From Halichondria panicea (lineage: Eukaryota; Porifera; Demospongiae; Suberitida; Halichondriidae): a stretch of 64,000 nt of DNA. The translations under genes and the position numbers were made by a program. The stretch lies in contig NC_087383.1 of assembly GCF_963675165.1 (NCBI RefSeq), positions 2,324,979 through 2,388,978 of the forward strand. The letters are read 5' to 3'. This document shows positions 13,201 through 22,489 of the stretch, piece by piece (position 1 is the first letter of the stretch; each line of letters begins with the position of its first letter). Under the pieces are notes generated by a model. It saw only the letters and a program-made list of their open reading frames with translations, was not told the origin of the DNA and searched no databases.

Positions 13201-13452
13201 CATTGTACTGTACAGGTACGTCTCTGAAATAGTCGTCTAACCCGTTTCTCTCTCTTTTGCAGGCTCTGACACAGTCTCAGAGCGAGGTACTCTCCAATAT
13301 TGTCCAGATGGTCAGGGGAGGTTTGAACAAAGAAGAGCAGCTTGTCTATATTAGCAGACACAGGTACGTGTGGGTGTTTGAGGGTACTCTGGGAAGAGCC
13401 CATCAACCAGCCGTTTGTAGCGAGGTTTGGGGCAGCAGAAGCACATCGCCAT
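4264..13452 (-). CDS. EFR3: EFR3 homologue (PI4KIIIalpha membrane scaffold), 3' end not found
   Basis: EFR3 anchors TTC7 and the PI4-kinase III alpha complex at the plasma membrane through N-terminal palmitoylated cysteines and a basic patch. Exon 1 starts at the ATG at 13452 and encodes MAMCFCCPKPRYKRLVDGLF, matching the family's Cys cluster and RYKRLVD signature. It runs to roughly 13240-13220; its donor is uncertain. Exons 2-10 are 12632-12482 (VTEKLLSACDS), 12220-12090 (FVKFAEREEGNTPYHRQYD), 11939-11784 (RMAGLQGLRGVIKK, IVPPFLFNM), 11587-11465 (LTELITFAGLSHIDSVLKP), 10255-10174 (HFDLNKLW), 6744-6609 (SLVDHLDARVKESW), 6149-5870 (GPSLLDIFRTLVRHLRIS), 5080-4868 and 4681-4264. All nine are GT-AG and join in consistent phase, giving about 563 residues of armadillo/HEAT-like helices. 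Odd points: exon 1 is frame-shifted by one base between FPEY and DKLLFF, and no C-terminal exons were recognised left of 4264, so the gene is partial here or its 3' end has been lost. Confidence 0.85.
5081..5869. other. EFR3 intron with palindromic elements
   Basis: Intron between exons 8 and 9. A fold-back element at about 5581-5706 has inverted ends around TTACTGTCCA/TGGACAATAA and internal CCTTGGCCTCGG/CCTCGGAGG. A shorter palindrome near 5222-5250 is built on GGGGTTTA...TAAACCCC. No coding signal was seen. Confidence 0.5.
6222..6438. mobile_element. MITE with TACCGTATTACTAG ends
   Basis: About 217 bp with inverted ends TACCGTATTACTAG and CTAGTAATACGGTA, no coding capacity, inside the EFR3 intron between exons 7 and 8. 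The TACCGTAT terminus relates it to several other elements in the window. Confidence 0.75.
6748..8357. repeat. 39-41-bp minisatellite, about 40 copies, in EFR3 intron 6
   Basis: Tandem array of a GC-rich unit holding GTGGATAATGTACACTGGGG and GCTGTGGGGGTACATGTAA variants. It abuts EFR3 exon 7. Read in the EFR3 direction, nearly every unit contains CCCCCACAG, a pyrimidine-rich AG identical in form to the real exon 7 acceptor. All minus frames are open for about 500 codons only because the unit lacks stops, so they are not genes. Confidence 0.95.
8472..8600 (-). repeat. Duplicated 5' part of EFR3 exon 7 with degenerate array units
   Basis: The first roughly 50 bases of EFR3 exon 7 and its acceptor recur here almost unchanged (plus-strand core GGTGGTCCACCAGCGACTGG), followed by two or three degenerate minisatellite units. 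Only the exon's 5' part is present and no donor follows, so it is a decoy or pseudo-exon formed as the repeat expanded. Confidence 0.8.
8721..9423. mobile_element. TIR element, CTCTGCGCA ends
   Basis: About 700 bp with imperfect inverted ends (CTCTGCGCACTTAAGGCCC against GGCCTTAACTGCGCAGAG). No coding frame was recognised inside. It lies in the EFR3 intron between exons 6 and 7. Confidence 0.65.
9479..10102. mobile_element. hAT-like non-autonomous element with target-site duplication
   Basis: Bounded by inverted repeats of about 33 bp starting CAAGGGCGTATACAG, flanked on both sides by GCATGAT. The CAAGG-type terminus and the 7-8-bp duplication fit hAT-type transposition (family knowledge; assignment inferred). 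Inside is a small plus-strand frame from 9713 (MTSPSPARS... KKYQRLRKTGLLYLGF) shared with the copy at 3801-4201. No transposase was seen. Confidence 0.7.
10282..10616. mobile_element. MITE with TACCGTATAGCGGGTA ends
   Basis: About 335 bp with long inverted ends (TACCGTATAGCGGGTATATT and its complement), followed inward by TTCGCGG/CCGCGAA pairs. Non-coding; just upstream of EFR3 exon 6. A second copy is at 19656-19912. Confidence 0.85.
10734..11293. mobile_element. TIR element, TAGCCTC ends
   Basis: About 560 bp. The left end holds TAGCCTCGATCCCAGGCC and TCGACTGCTTGCGCATGC. The right end holds their complements (GCATGCGCAAGCAGTCGA, GGCTA). No coding frame was recognised. A 60-bp solo version (TAGCCTCCTTCAC...GATCGAGGCTA) recurs downstream of NLR1, NLR2 and NLR3. 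Confidence 0.65.
11336..11432. repeat. Short direct repeat
   Basis: A block of about 29 bp containing ATTAGGGAAACCACCTTGCC occurs at about 11336 and again at about 11404, separated by roughly 40 bp. It lies just downstream of EFR3 exon 5 in the gene's direction. Confidence 0.7.
12290..12478. repeat. CA-rich microsatellite
   Basis: Degenerate (CA)n tract with CACACCCACACA blocks inside the short intron between EFR3 exons 2 and 3. The plus-strand open frame through it is a composition effect. Confidence 0.8.
12745..13133. mobile_element. MITE with TACCGTATATCTTC ends
   Basis: About 389 bp with near-perfect 28-bp inverted ends beginning TACCGTATATCTTCTAATTT. Internal GGACA/TGTCC motifs repeat. 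It lies in EFR3 intron 1. Left-truncated relatives are at about 43101-43458 and 50291-50648. Confidence 0.85.
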
Positions 13453-13496
13453 AGCTAGATCTAGTTCTGTGTCTTGATTGATTGTAGACCTAGCAT

Positions 13497-14123
13497 TTAT
13501 TTGTAAAACGTAGAGCAGAGGTTTTTATGTAATATGTTGGCAACCCTGCGCTTTCTTCTGGGTTTCTCACCCGTATCGTTTGAGGTACCCCCGAACGAGT
13601 CGGGTAAGAACTCAGCTAGTTCGATAAATTCCCCTTTTTCCGATTTTTTAGATAGTTTGTCGGGAATGGGGATGGCATTCTGGCCTACATTGACCGTATA
13701 TGGAATAATGCTTGGTATCGTCGGTAATGTGGGGAGGCTCATGCGGATTTGAGTACGGGGGGCACTAGTGGATACGAGGGGAACATGTGCTAGTGAGGTA
13801 CTTGACATACCTGCCGTTCCGGTGCTGACAACAGGGCCTGAGGTGGGACTCCGTGGGGTACCCGAGCCGGAAGCAGAGATGGTTGGGATCGAGGGTGGGA
13901 CTGATGGTGAGACTGATGAGGGGCCGGCTGTGGGGCTGTGTTGTTGGACTGCTGCCTGAATCCGCTGGTCCATTGCGGTGATGATCGTTGGTAACACCGC
14001 GCCGAGGGCTGCCTGGACAGAATTGGCAATCATGGTGTTGAGAGTTGTCGGAGTTGTCGTCGGGTTGGTGGAACTGATCGGCGGTGTTCCAGTTGAGGAT
14101 GTGCTCGAGGAGGTAGTGGTCAT
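13497..14123 (-). CDS. DIRS-like retroelement ORF1 fragment
   Basis: Open frame of about 208 residues from the ATG at 14123. The N-terminal 120 residues are low-complexity Ser/Thr/Pro. The C-terminal part has PIPDKLSKKSEKGEF followed by IELAEFLPDSFG, which resembles the conserved P-x-KL...(Y/F)I-(D/E)-M-AELLP motif of gag-like ORF1 proteins in metazoan DIRS-type retrotransposons. A basic KPRRKRR run follows before the stop. No reverse transcriptase or tyrosine recombinase is nearby, so this is a fragment. It lies directly upstream of the EFR3 start, where that gene's promoter would be. Assignment is by motif memory only. Confidence 0.5.
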   Translation of the reverse strand: MTTTSSSTSSTGTPPISSTNPTTTPTTLNTMIANSVQAALGAVLPTIITAMDQRIQAAVQQHSPTAGPSSVSPSVPPSIPTISASGSGTPRSPTSGPVVSTGTAGMSSTSLAHVPLVSTSAPRTQIRMSLPTLPTIPSIIPYTVNVGQNAIPIPDKLSKKSEKGEFIELAEFLPDSFGGTSNDTGEKPRRKRRVANILHKNLCSTFYK

Positions 14124-14322
14124 CTTCTTATAGAGAATTACAGGATAGATCAGCAAGGGAAATCTTGAGAATTATAGGGAAGAGAAGTTTTCTAATTTGT
14201 TTGTTCTTTCACTGACTGCCTGACCACGTGTTCCTTGCGCATGCCAGTACCTAGTCTCATGAATCAGCCGCCGTTCTTTTGGAGGTTTTGTCTCAAATGT
14301 CTTTGGTGGGTGTGGTATTAAA

Positions 14323-14381
14323 TGCAAAAAAGTGGGTGTATCTCAGTCTTAGATATCTGAGATACACCCACTTTTTTTGCA
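14323..14381 (+). promoter_or_regulatory. Fold-back hairpin upstream of NLR1
   Basis: Inverted repeat with arms of about 23 bp (core GTGGGTGTATCTCA and TGAGATACACCCAC, extended by A-rich and T-rich flanks to TGCA) around a 13-nt loop. It lies 75 bp before the ATG. The same hairpin is upstream of all six NLR copies. It could be a promoter or 5'-UTR structure, a small-RNA precursor or a fixed small MITE; the sequence does not decide. Confidence 0.7.
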
Positions 14382-14456
14382 AGTCATGCAAAAACAACAA
14401 CACGCCCAATATATTTCAGAGAGAGCTAGCTGCAAGGCACAGATTTATTTGCTGGA

Positions 14457-17407
14457 ATGGCCACTAAAGAGCAGAACCAAGGTATAAAGACTGTCATGTT
14501 TCCTATAAAGGATAAACCCAATGATTGCTAAAGCATAAAACCCTCATTGGTGATTGCTAACCTTGTGTGCTTGCTATCTATTTCAGAGCTCACAATTGAC
14601 GATCTGAAGACAGAAATGAAACTGACTGATGAGCAGCTCAATACAGCAATAAAGGAACCAGATCTACCCGAGTTAGCAGCATGTTTCGACAATGTTCACA
14701 AAGGCTATCTTGAAAAATTGGAGCTCTCACCTGGAGAGCAAACTGACGTGAGGACTAGAGCATATGTAGATGGCACTCTGGCAGGAATGTTGCTGGCTTT
14801 GAAATTCTGGATTCTGACCAACGGACAAGACGCCACTTTCCAAGCTCTGCTACTCATCATACTCTCCCTGCTCAAAGAAGACGTTGCTGTTCGAGTGTGC
14901 AAGTACTTGTCTGACAAATGTGAGTCTGTCATGTGAGAGTGCATGTGGTCATTGTGGTACCATACGTTGTGGGAGTGATTGCAACCAAATAAGGGACTTT
15001 CAACTTAATTGCTATTGTTACACATACAATTCTCTATTAACTATCACCAGGAATGGTACTCACCTATTGTTTTGTTTCCCCAGACTCCACCACCTCGTGT
15101 CCCCCCTCCCGAGAGAGGGTCCTGCTGAACCACAAGCTGTCCTCGTACAGGGACTACCTACAAAGTCGCTACAGAGCACGAGTATCCACATCAGCCACAC
15201 AATGGCCTCCTGTTCCAACAAACAAAGTCTTCAAACTGGCAATGATTCAGAAGGAGAAAATACAGAGAGGAAGAATCGATGATGAATTTGTTAGGCTATC
15301 AATCACAGGAAAAATCGACGATATTTTACTTCAAAAAACTCCGGTTAACTTGACTAACATTTTCTCTGAGATTGGAAATAGACGAAACTTTGTGTTGATT
15401 GAAGGAGCTCCCGGCTCTGGCAAGAGCACCCTTGCTCTACACATCTGTCAGGAGTGGGCAGAGGGAAAACTGTTCCAAGAGTTCGATATTGCAATCCTCG
15501 TGAGACTGAGAGATCCACTTGTTAGAGAAGCCAAGAAAATAGAAGACCTTCTCCCTTGTAGGAAATCAACACACGCAAGCCAGATTGGAGATGAAATTTT
15601 AGAAACTGATGGCAAAGGTGTACTGTGGGTGCTGGACGGGTGGGACGAGCTTCCTTCTGACCTCCATGGAGACTCGATCATCACCAAACTAGTTGAACCA
15701 GGCTTTGCACAAGAAAGTCCGCTACATAAATCCGCCGTCATTGTAACATCTCGCCCGTCGTCTTCAGCTAAGCTCCACCCACGTGTATCGTCCAGGGTGG
15801 AAGTGTTGGGGTTCACTCCACATCAACTAGAACAGTATTTTACCGAGTGTCTGAATGGTGACTCACAAGCTGTGCAGACTCTACTGGAGAGAATTCGAGA
15901 GAACCCAGTGGTAGAAGGTAGCTGCTACCTCCCCCTCAATGCTTCCATTGTCGTTAATTGCTTTCTTTCTGATAACCACTCACTCCCCACATCCAACCAC
16001 GGGATATTCATATCAGTTGTCCAAAGCTCTCTCAAGAGATACCTCCAGGATAGGTTGGGGAAGACCACTCCAGTGGGAGACATCACATCCCCAGACTCAC
16101 TGCCCTCGGAAATCAGAACAGAGACCGTACAAATGTGTCAACTTGCATATCATGGGATCGAAAAAAACAAAGCAACATTTACTGACAATGATTTGGCCGC
16201 TCTTCGCATTACGAAGGAAATTTCATACGTTGGACTATTACAAACTGTTCCCAGTATCATTAGCGATGGTCATCTGGTTTACTACTGTTTTCTCCACCTG
16301 TCTATTCAAGAGCTACTAGCAGCAATCCACATCTCTCTCATGTCTCCCAAGCAACAAATTTCTGTATTCCAGAAGCTGTTTGGTAGTCCTCGATTCAGTG
16401 CAGTCTTCCAGTTTTATGCTGGTATCACCAAACTGAGTACTAGTAGACCAATCCTCAGTTTGCTACCTCGATTCTTGTGTCCAGTTCCAGCCACTGTTTT
16501 TGATCTGGTCAGAAAGGTTGTCAAAAAGGAGAAAGAGAAAGAGTATGGTGAGCCGAAGCCCCTTTTGTTGTCCCTCATCAATTGTTTGTACGAAGCTGAA
16601 GACTCGTCACTGTGTGTGTTTGTGGCTAATCTTCTTAATCACAATCTAGATCTTGGTTGCACTACAATGAATCCTATTGACTGCCTCTCTGTTGGATATT
16701 TCGCATCAGCTTGTTCCAACACCAGTAATGGATTCACACTGCGCCTCAACGATTGCTCTATTGATGACCAAGGCTGCAAATTTCTTGCCCGAGGACTCTC
16801 CAAGTGTCCCAACTCTAATAATGATATTCCTACAGGAGGGATACACATCGCTGAGATTATCGAGAACACTAGTTCAATATCTGAATTGGATTTGTCTAAT
16901 AATGCCATTGGTAACAGTGGGCTTAGCACACTCTGTGAGGCCTTGTCAACTAACACATCATTAAAGATCCTGTACCTGGGCAATTGCTCACTAACAATAT
17001 CAGACGACAATGGAGCTGCCCTCTATCAACTTCTGAATACAAACAATTCCCTCGAATTTCTTAATTTGTCTGGTAACACAGTGACTAGCTGTCGTCACAT
17101 TGCTGCTGGACTTGCAGTCAATAAGACTCTGAGAACATTGAGATTGATTTCCTGTGCACTGACTGATCAGAGTATCGAGGAGCTATCAACTGGACTGATC
17201 AACAAGATTGAAGAACTGTACATTTATGGTAATGACTCAATAACAGAAGATGGAATGAAGACGCTTGCCAGACATCTAACCACCCACTGCTCTGAACTGA
17301 CACTATTGTACATACCCAACCACCTAAGATCCTGTATCGAGACAGTATTCAGGGACGCTAACAAAGAGAGGAAGAGAAATGGACTACCCGAGATTAATTA
17401 TGTTTAG
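14457..17407 (+). CDS. NLR1: DEATH-NACHT-LRR receptor, intact
   Basis: Three exons (14457-14481, 14587-14919, 15084-17407) with GT-AG introns of 105 and 164 nt join in frame to give 893 residues. Exon 1 encodes MATKEQNQ. Exon 2 (residues 9-119) is a DEATH-fold domain with LTDEQLN, AACFDN, the ATFQALLLIILSLLK helix and VCKYL. Exon 3 carries the NACHT ATPase: Walker A GAPGSGKST at about 227-235, Walker B GVLWVLDGWDE at about 298-308, and the sensor-like VIVTSRPSS at about 338. From about residue 690 there are leucine-rich repeats of 28-29 residues (LDLSNNAIGNSGLSTLCEAL). The family are cytosolic pattern sensors that oligomerise on ATP exchange and signal through death-fold adaptors. No signal peptide or membrane segment was seen. 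Partner and ligand are unknown. Confidence 0.92.
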
Positions 17408-17999
17408 TAAATTAGATTGATTATTAATTGTGTATTCATTAGATTATTAATTTATAATTAATTGATTATTATTAATAATTAATGTTTAGTTATAATTATA
17501 TTATGATTATTGTTGTTAATTAATTAATTAATAAATGTTAATTAATTTGTTGTGTTATGCATCTAATCTCTATCATTGGTCAATATAATTATAGCACATG
17601 TACAGATGGTGACGAGTGAATTCAATGCTTCCTACTGACACGGAGAGCATGTCATGCACTAGCTGTATGTATGTAACTGTATACACTATTGTAATAATGC
17701 TATAATCTCCACCTAGCTAGCCTCCTTCACAGGCTTTCAAGAGAAGTGCGGCCTGGGCCGGGATCGAGGCTAATCTCGACATGATCTACTTTTGACAATA
17801 ATTATATTACTAGGACAATTTACAAAACAGTTAGTGTACAGAAGACTAGAAATATGTCGGCACATTACATAACAATTACCTAAAAACAAATCAGTTGGAA
17901 TTGGTCAATATAGCACAGTAATAATGATGGTTTAAATTCAATGCTCCCTACAGTGTCACAGAGAGCACATGCACAGTACGTATAAAACTGTCAATGGAA
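17408..17999. other. AT-rich 3' flank and conserved tail block
   Basis: An AT-rich tract to about 17560 contains AATAAA-like motifs near 17530 that could end NLR1 transcripts. From about 17575 a non-coding block, including a 60-bp TAGCCTC fold-back remnant near 17713-17775, is shared with the flanks of NLR2 (27460-27904) and NLR3 (35745-36189). Confidence 0.5.
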
Positions 18000-18350
18000 A
18001 TCCAATTTAACGCTCTGCCGATTTTTGTAGGAAGATGAGCAGATTAATGTTTACTTTGGCCCTTTCAAACATCTTCATGATTGCAACTGAAGGAGGTCCT
18101 GTGTGGGGAGAAGAGAGGGCAGTGAAACACTTCAACTAGTATAAGACAAAGAATGCTTGTATTTGTAAGACAAATGAATACATGTACTTACATACACCGT
18201 ACAAGCATACCAACACTACCTGACACAAGGCAGTAAACTTCTTGAACACTTTACGTACCTACCATCTACCTGTACACACACCCTCACCTGGAGGACCAGC
18301 TCCACCTTCTCTATCTGCCTGATGTGATCTCAAACACAACATTTCCGAAC
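18000..18350 (-). pseudogene. IQGAP 3'-end fragment, unit 1
   Basis: Last-exon remnant ending at 18098 with an internal deletion removing the LQYEGLA part, and penultimate exon remnant 18350-18298 with the same middle deletion as unit 0. No GAP-domain exon follows in this unit; that segment is deleted between about 18830 and 19000. Confidence 0.65.
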
Positions 18351-19655
18351 CTGAACCTGGACGAGTAAGAAATAATGTTCACATAATTAAACGTTGCACA
18401 TAAGATCAAGGCCGTAGCAAGCGATCAGGCTGGTCAGGTTTTAGCCTAACCACTTTTTGCAGCTGGGTAGGTAATGGTCGTAAATATTGTAAGTGATAAT
18501 GCGCATGCTGTTTTGGTGAGGAAAAGTGATGACCTTTTTCCTAGGTAAAAAATTCACCACTGTATGCAATAGTAGAAAAACAGTTGACCTTTAATTGTAA
18601 GTTGGCCTGACCACTTTAAAGTTGCTTGCTACGCCCCTGCATGAAGATTGGGGCATAAAAATAAGTCAATAGCCTCACACTGGAGGAATTGTTAAATTCT
18701 AGATTAGTAGTAGAGTCTGAGCTTCAGTCAAACAGTGGACAAAATACGTACCAGAGCAATTAAAGGCACATGTGATGATTATCATGTTGTTTAATAGAAG
18801 TATGCTAGTATAACGGCTACTCAAGTACATGGAGACTAATTATAGCTATTCGAGGGTGCTCTGTCAAGTCAGCCATAAAGATTTAATACATGTACAAACC
18901 ATTTTGTGAGCAAACACAGCTGTAGGATTACATTGTAATAGAGAGGAAATGATTCATTATCTTTATTTATTATCCTCGAGACAAAACCGCAAAATTAGTC
19001 ATTAATATTCGAGGTAGGTTGATTTTAAGCCGCGGCTATTTTCTGAAATGCAAACTACCGCGCTCTTCTGGCCAAGTTGCACTGTCCCAAGGGTGGCCGG
19101 ATTAACGAGAGTCTACTGTACATGTATTAATTATACAGTATTCACCGAGTGTATACATGTACATGCTAAACTCACATCTGCCTTGCTGTTGGCCAGTTCC
19201 AATTCTCTCACCAGCTCAGCCAGGACACCTGGGTCCATGATTTGAGACCTCTCGAGCAGCTTCTCCTCCAACTCCCTCAGCAGGTCATCCTCTAGACCTC
19301 GAATGGTCTCACTCAGGGGAATATCAATAAGTTGCTGCCAGGTGGAGAATACTCGACATACAACAGTGACGTGCATGTACACTCAACTACTGAAAATCTG
19401 GCGATGAAATTTAACGGTATTCTCCCACTTTGAGATAAAGGTCAGCTTAAAGTTAGACTGTAGTTAGGTATTAAATAGGCATCTGCTATCAGGGTTGTTG
19501 CAATAACTATTATAAAGAGATAGTAGCGTACGTGTAATCACACAGTACACCATCAGATCGGCTATTCAGAGCATAGATCATACAGTATATACATGATCAA
19601 TTGCTAAATGCTCTGAAATGCAGCTCACTAGCAAAAAAAAGTAATGCCTAGCAAA

Positions 19656-19912
19656 TACCGTATAGCGGGTATATTTCGAGGGTATAAATGTTCGCGGATG
19701 GACCTCTACAAAGGATTTTGCGGATTTTATTTTCGTGGTCTGAGTTCCAGCCTTTTGGCGCATGCGCACATCAACATGCAGCTGTACCTACACACCGTTA
19801 GCCTCGAATCCATAATACTGAACACGCCTACTATTATAAATTTTCGCGGTACAGGCTCAATCCGCGAAAACTGCGAACATTTATACCCTCGAAATATACA
19901 TGCTATACGGTA
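19656..19912. mobile_element. MITE with TACCGTATAGCGGGTA ends, second copy
   Basis: About 257 bp, same family as 10282-10616, with the centre shortened and one end altered (ATACATGCTATACGGTA). It is present here and absent from the same spot in other units (for example near 32025 and 56308), so it inserted after unit duplication. Confidence 0.85.
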
Positions 19913-20835
19913 GTAGATCTATTTTGATTAAAGGACACTAAACACTGCACATGTGTATCTCTCACCTCTGTGGGTGGTATAGGAACGAGGGAGGCCCTCT
20001 GATACTGTCTAGAGGACTGGACTTCTTCTCACTGCCAATCTAGAAAACACAATACGCATTTGGTAAAGATCTACCGTAATCGTTCTCATTATAGAACCAG
20101 TAAAAAATTTTTATTATTCTAGAAACAATGTACCAAAAAAAATGAAAGAGGGCGTCCTAATCGAGGCTGGTTCTATGATTGGAATGCTTATGGTACTCCC
20201 AAACAACATTGACCACAATTGATCCAACAAAATTAAAATTCCTCACAATTTACCACAACCACAGACAAGTACTATCTATGTATCAGATTATTTTACACCA
20301 CAACTGTCAAAGATAAAAATCACAAATGAACCTAAGTCATTTTGAAACATACCTTGTAACTCCCCCCCCCCTGTACGAGTTATATGTTTGTGTTAAGCAC
20401 ACTTAACAGTGTACTCTAAAAGCTACATTTTGATAGTAAAAACTTGGGTATGATGTAAACACTACTGACGTTTTGGCAGGATTAGTGGAACATATATTTA
20501 TGATCCATTCCCCCCTTAAGCCGTGGCTATTTTAAACCACCTCGCTATTCTGGCCAAGATTCACTGTGCCGGATTAACAAGAGTCTAGTGTACATGTATT
20601 AACGAGTGCTGCAAGCTGCGCTGTGCTAATGCCTCTCGTCATGTTTCGCTTTCTCTCAACTATGAGAGTGTTAGAGAGGTGAAGAGGTAATTACATAATG
20701 TATTACTGTTGACAGAATTGAATTACAAATAGAATAGGAGAGGAGCTGAATGGAAACAGAAGCCTATCTTCTCAACGTTACACAGACTTGTGTACATCTA
20801 TTGTTATCTATTCTATAATCATTGTTGTGCTTGTG

Positions 20836-21322
20836 GCTTCTTACCAGAATCCCAAGAGAAAAAGTAGATCAGGATCTGGATTATCTCACACGTGGGGATG
20901 AGCGCGCATGCGCATTAAATCTGCAAGAATAATGGGTGTCTGCAAAGAGAACAAAATAATGGCTACTATACTATAGCTATATAGCTGCTTTAAACAACAG
21001 ATCTTTTCTGGCTCTTAGCGAACAAAAAGCAAGCGCTTTAGTGCAAGGCTAACGAATAGTGTGAACAGATGATTCTGAAGAGACTGTAACAGCCTTCAAT
21101 ATGTGAGTCAAACTAGCCATATATCGAGAAAGAAGCCTTAGTTTGCTAATCCACGAATAAAATCCAAGAAAACGTGGCTAAAAGCCTATAGAAGCTGTTA
21201 GTTTTTGTCGTATTGCAACCGTTGAGCAGTTACAGCTGGAATTAATACACACACACACACACACACAGTCAGCTTTAGCGTATCCCTCATACGGCTGCGC
21301 CTCAGTCGAGGCATAATAAATT
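20836..21322. repeat. Interspersed repeat, forward copy
   Basis: About 490 bp ending in a (CA)n tract and GTCAGCTTTA...GAGGCATAA. Its reverse complement forms the right edge of the window (63418-63962). Partial copies of the GTCAGCTTTACCGTA end lie near 45.9 and 53.0 kb. No coding frame was recognised. Confidence 0.75.
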
Positions 21323-22249
21323 ATTATACAGTATTCACCGAGTGTATACATGTACATGCTAAACTCACATCTGCCTTGCTGTTAGCCAGTTCCAATTCTC
21401 TCACCAGCTCAGCTATGACACCCGGTTCCATGACCTCTCGAGCAGCTTCTCCTCCAACTCCCTCAGCAGGTTATCCTCTAGACATCGAATGGTCTCACTC
21501 TTTTCCTCAACCTGACAGGGGAACATCAATAAGTTGCTGCCAGGTGGAGAATACTCGACATACAACAGTGACGTGCATGTACAGTCAGCTCTCTCAACTC
21601 TGGCAATCAATACTGCTCAAAGACATTCTTAAAGTGATTGAGCTCACCTTTGGTAGCGCTGACTTATCACAGCTGTTGGTCCAATTCTCCAGAACTCTGA
21701 GCTTCCCCTCGAGGTGCAACTGCAAGTGACAGAAGAGAAAATAGCTCCAATAATATTATACAATAATTAGTAGTATTAGACACTGAAAGAGCAGATTACC
21801 AGGGACATAATTATTGCAGTGCTTATAATTATAGCTGCTCAAAGTGGTCATAAAGCTTCAACAGAACAACCAACCTGTATATTAAAATAGATGCATGTAC
21901 CCTGGGAGCAGTGCAGACGTCAATCAGTCAAGAATTTATTCACAGCTGTAGGCACACACTTGCCCAACCCACTCACCAGAGAGGACACCCTGATAGTGCC
22001 GTCACTGTGTTCCTCATCTCTAACCCTGCTTTCAATGATCAGCTTGTAAATCGAGGCATGGGAAAAATGCTCCAATGTAAACACTGAAAGAGCAGTACTT
22101 CAGAAACAGACATACAGGTTGGTTGTCCTATATTGCAGTGCTTGTAATTATAGCTAATACAAGGGTGTTCAGTCATGCAAAATAGACTACCTTACCATAA
22201 CAACCAATCGTGATCCATTAATCTAAACATCTTCATACATACAAAATTC

Positions 22250-22489
22250 AGTCCATAATAAAAGAGAGAGAGTATCGAGCGTATATTGTTACCTTGCATC
22301 AGATGTATTCGGAGTGTAACGTTATACCCTGTCTGAACAACTTATGGCATAAATGTTTCTGCCTCGAGGTAAGTAGCGGCTTCTACTCGGATTGTTTGTG
22401 GTTAAAAAGCAGGAAGTTACGTCACTTTCCGAATACATTTGACCCAAGGTAATGCTACATTGGATACTCCCTCTCTTTTATTATGGACT
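22250..22489. mobile_element. MITE with AGTCCATAATAAAAGAGAG ends
   Basis: About 240 bp with inverted ends of roughly 60 bp. Relatives sit at 43612-43801, 50803-50992 and 58050-58282, always between kinesin shards A/B and C, so it predates unit duplication. Confidence 0.8.

Noticed and set aside
15939-16319. Alternative plus-strand frame of 126 codons inside NLR1 exon 3, with matching frames in NLR2 and NLR6
   Set aside because: Out-of-frame shadow of the highly conserved NACHT region. Its conservation follows from the real frame.
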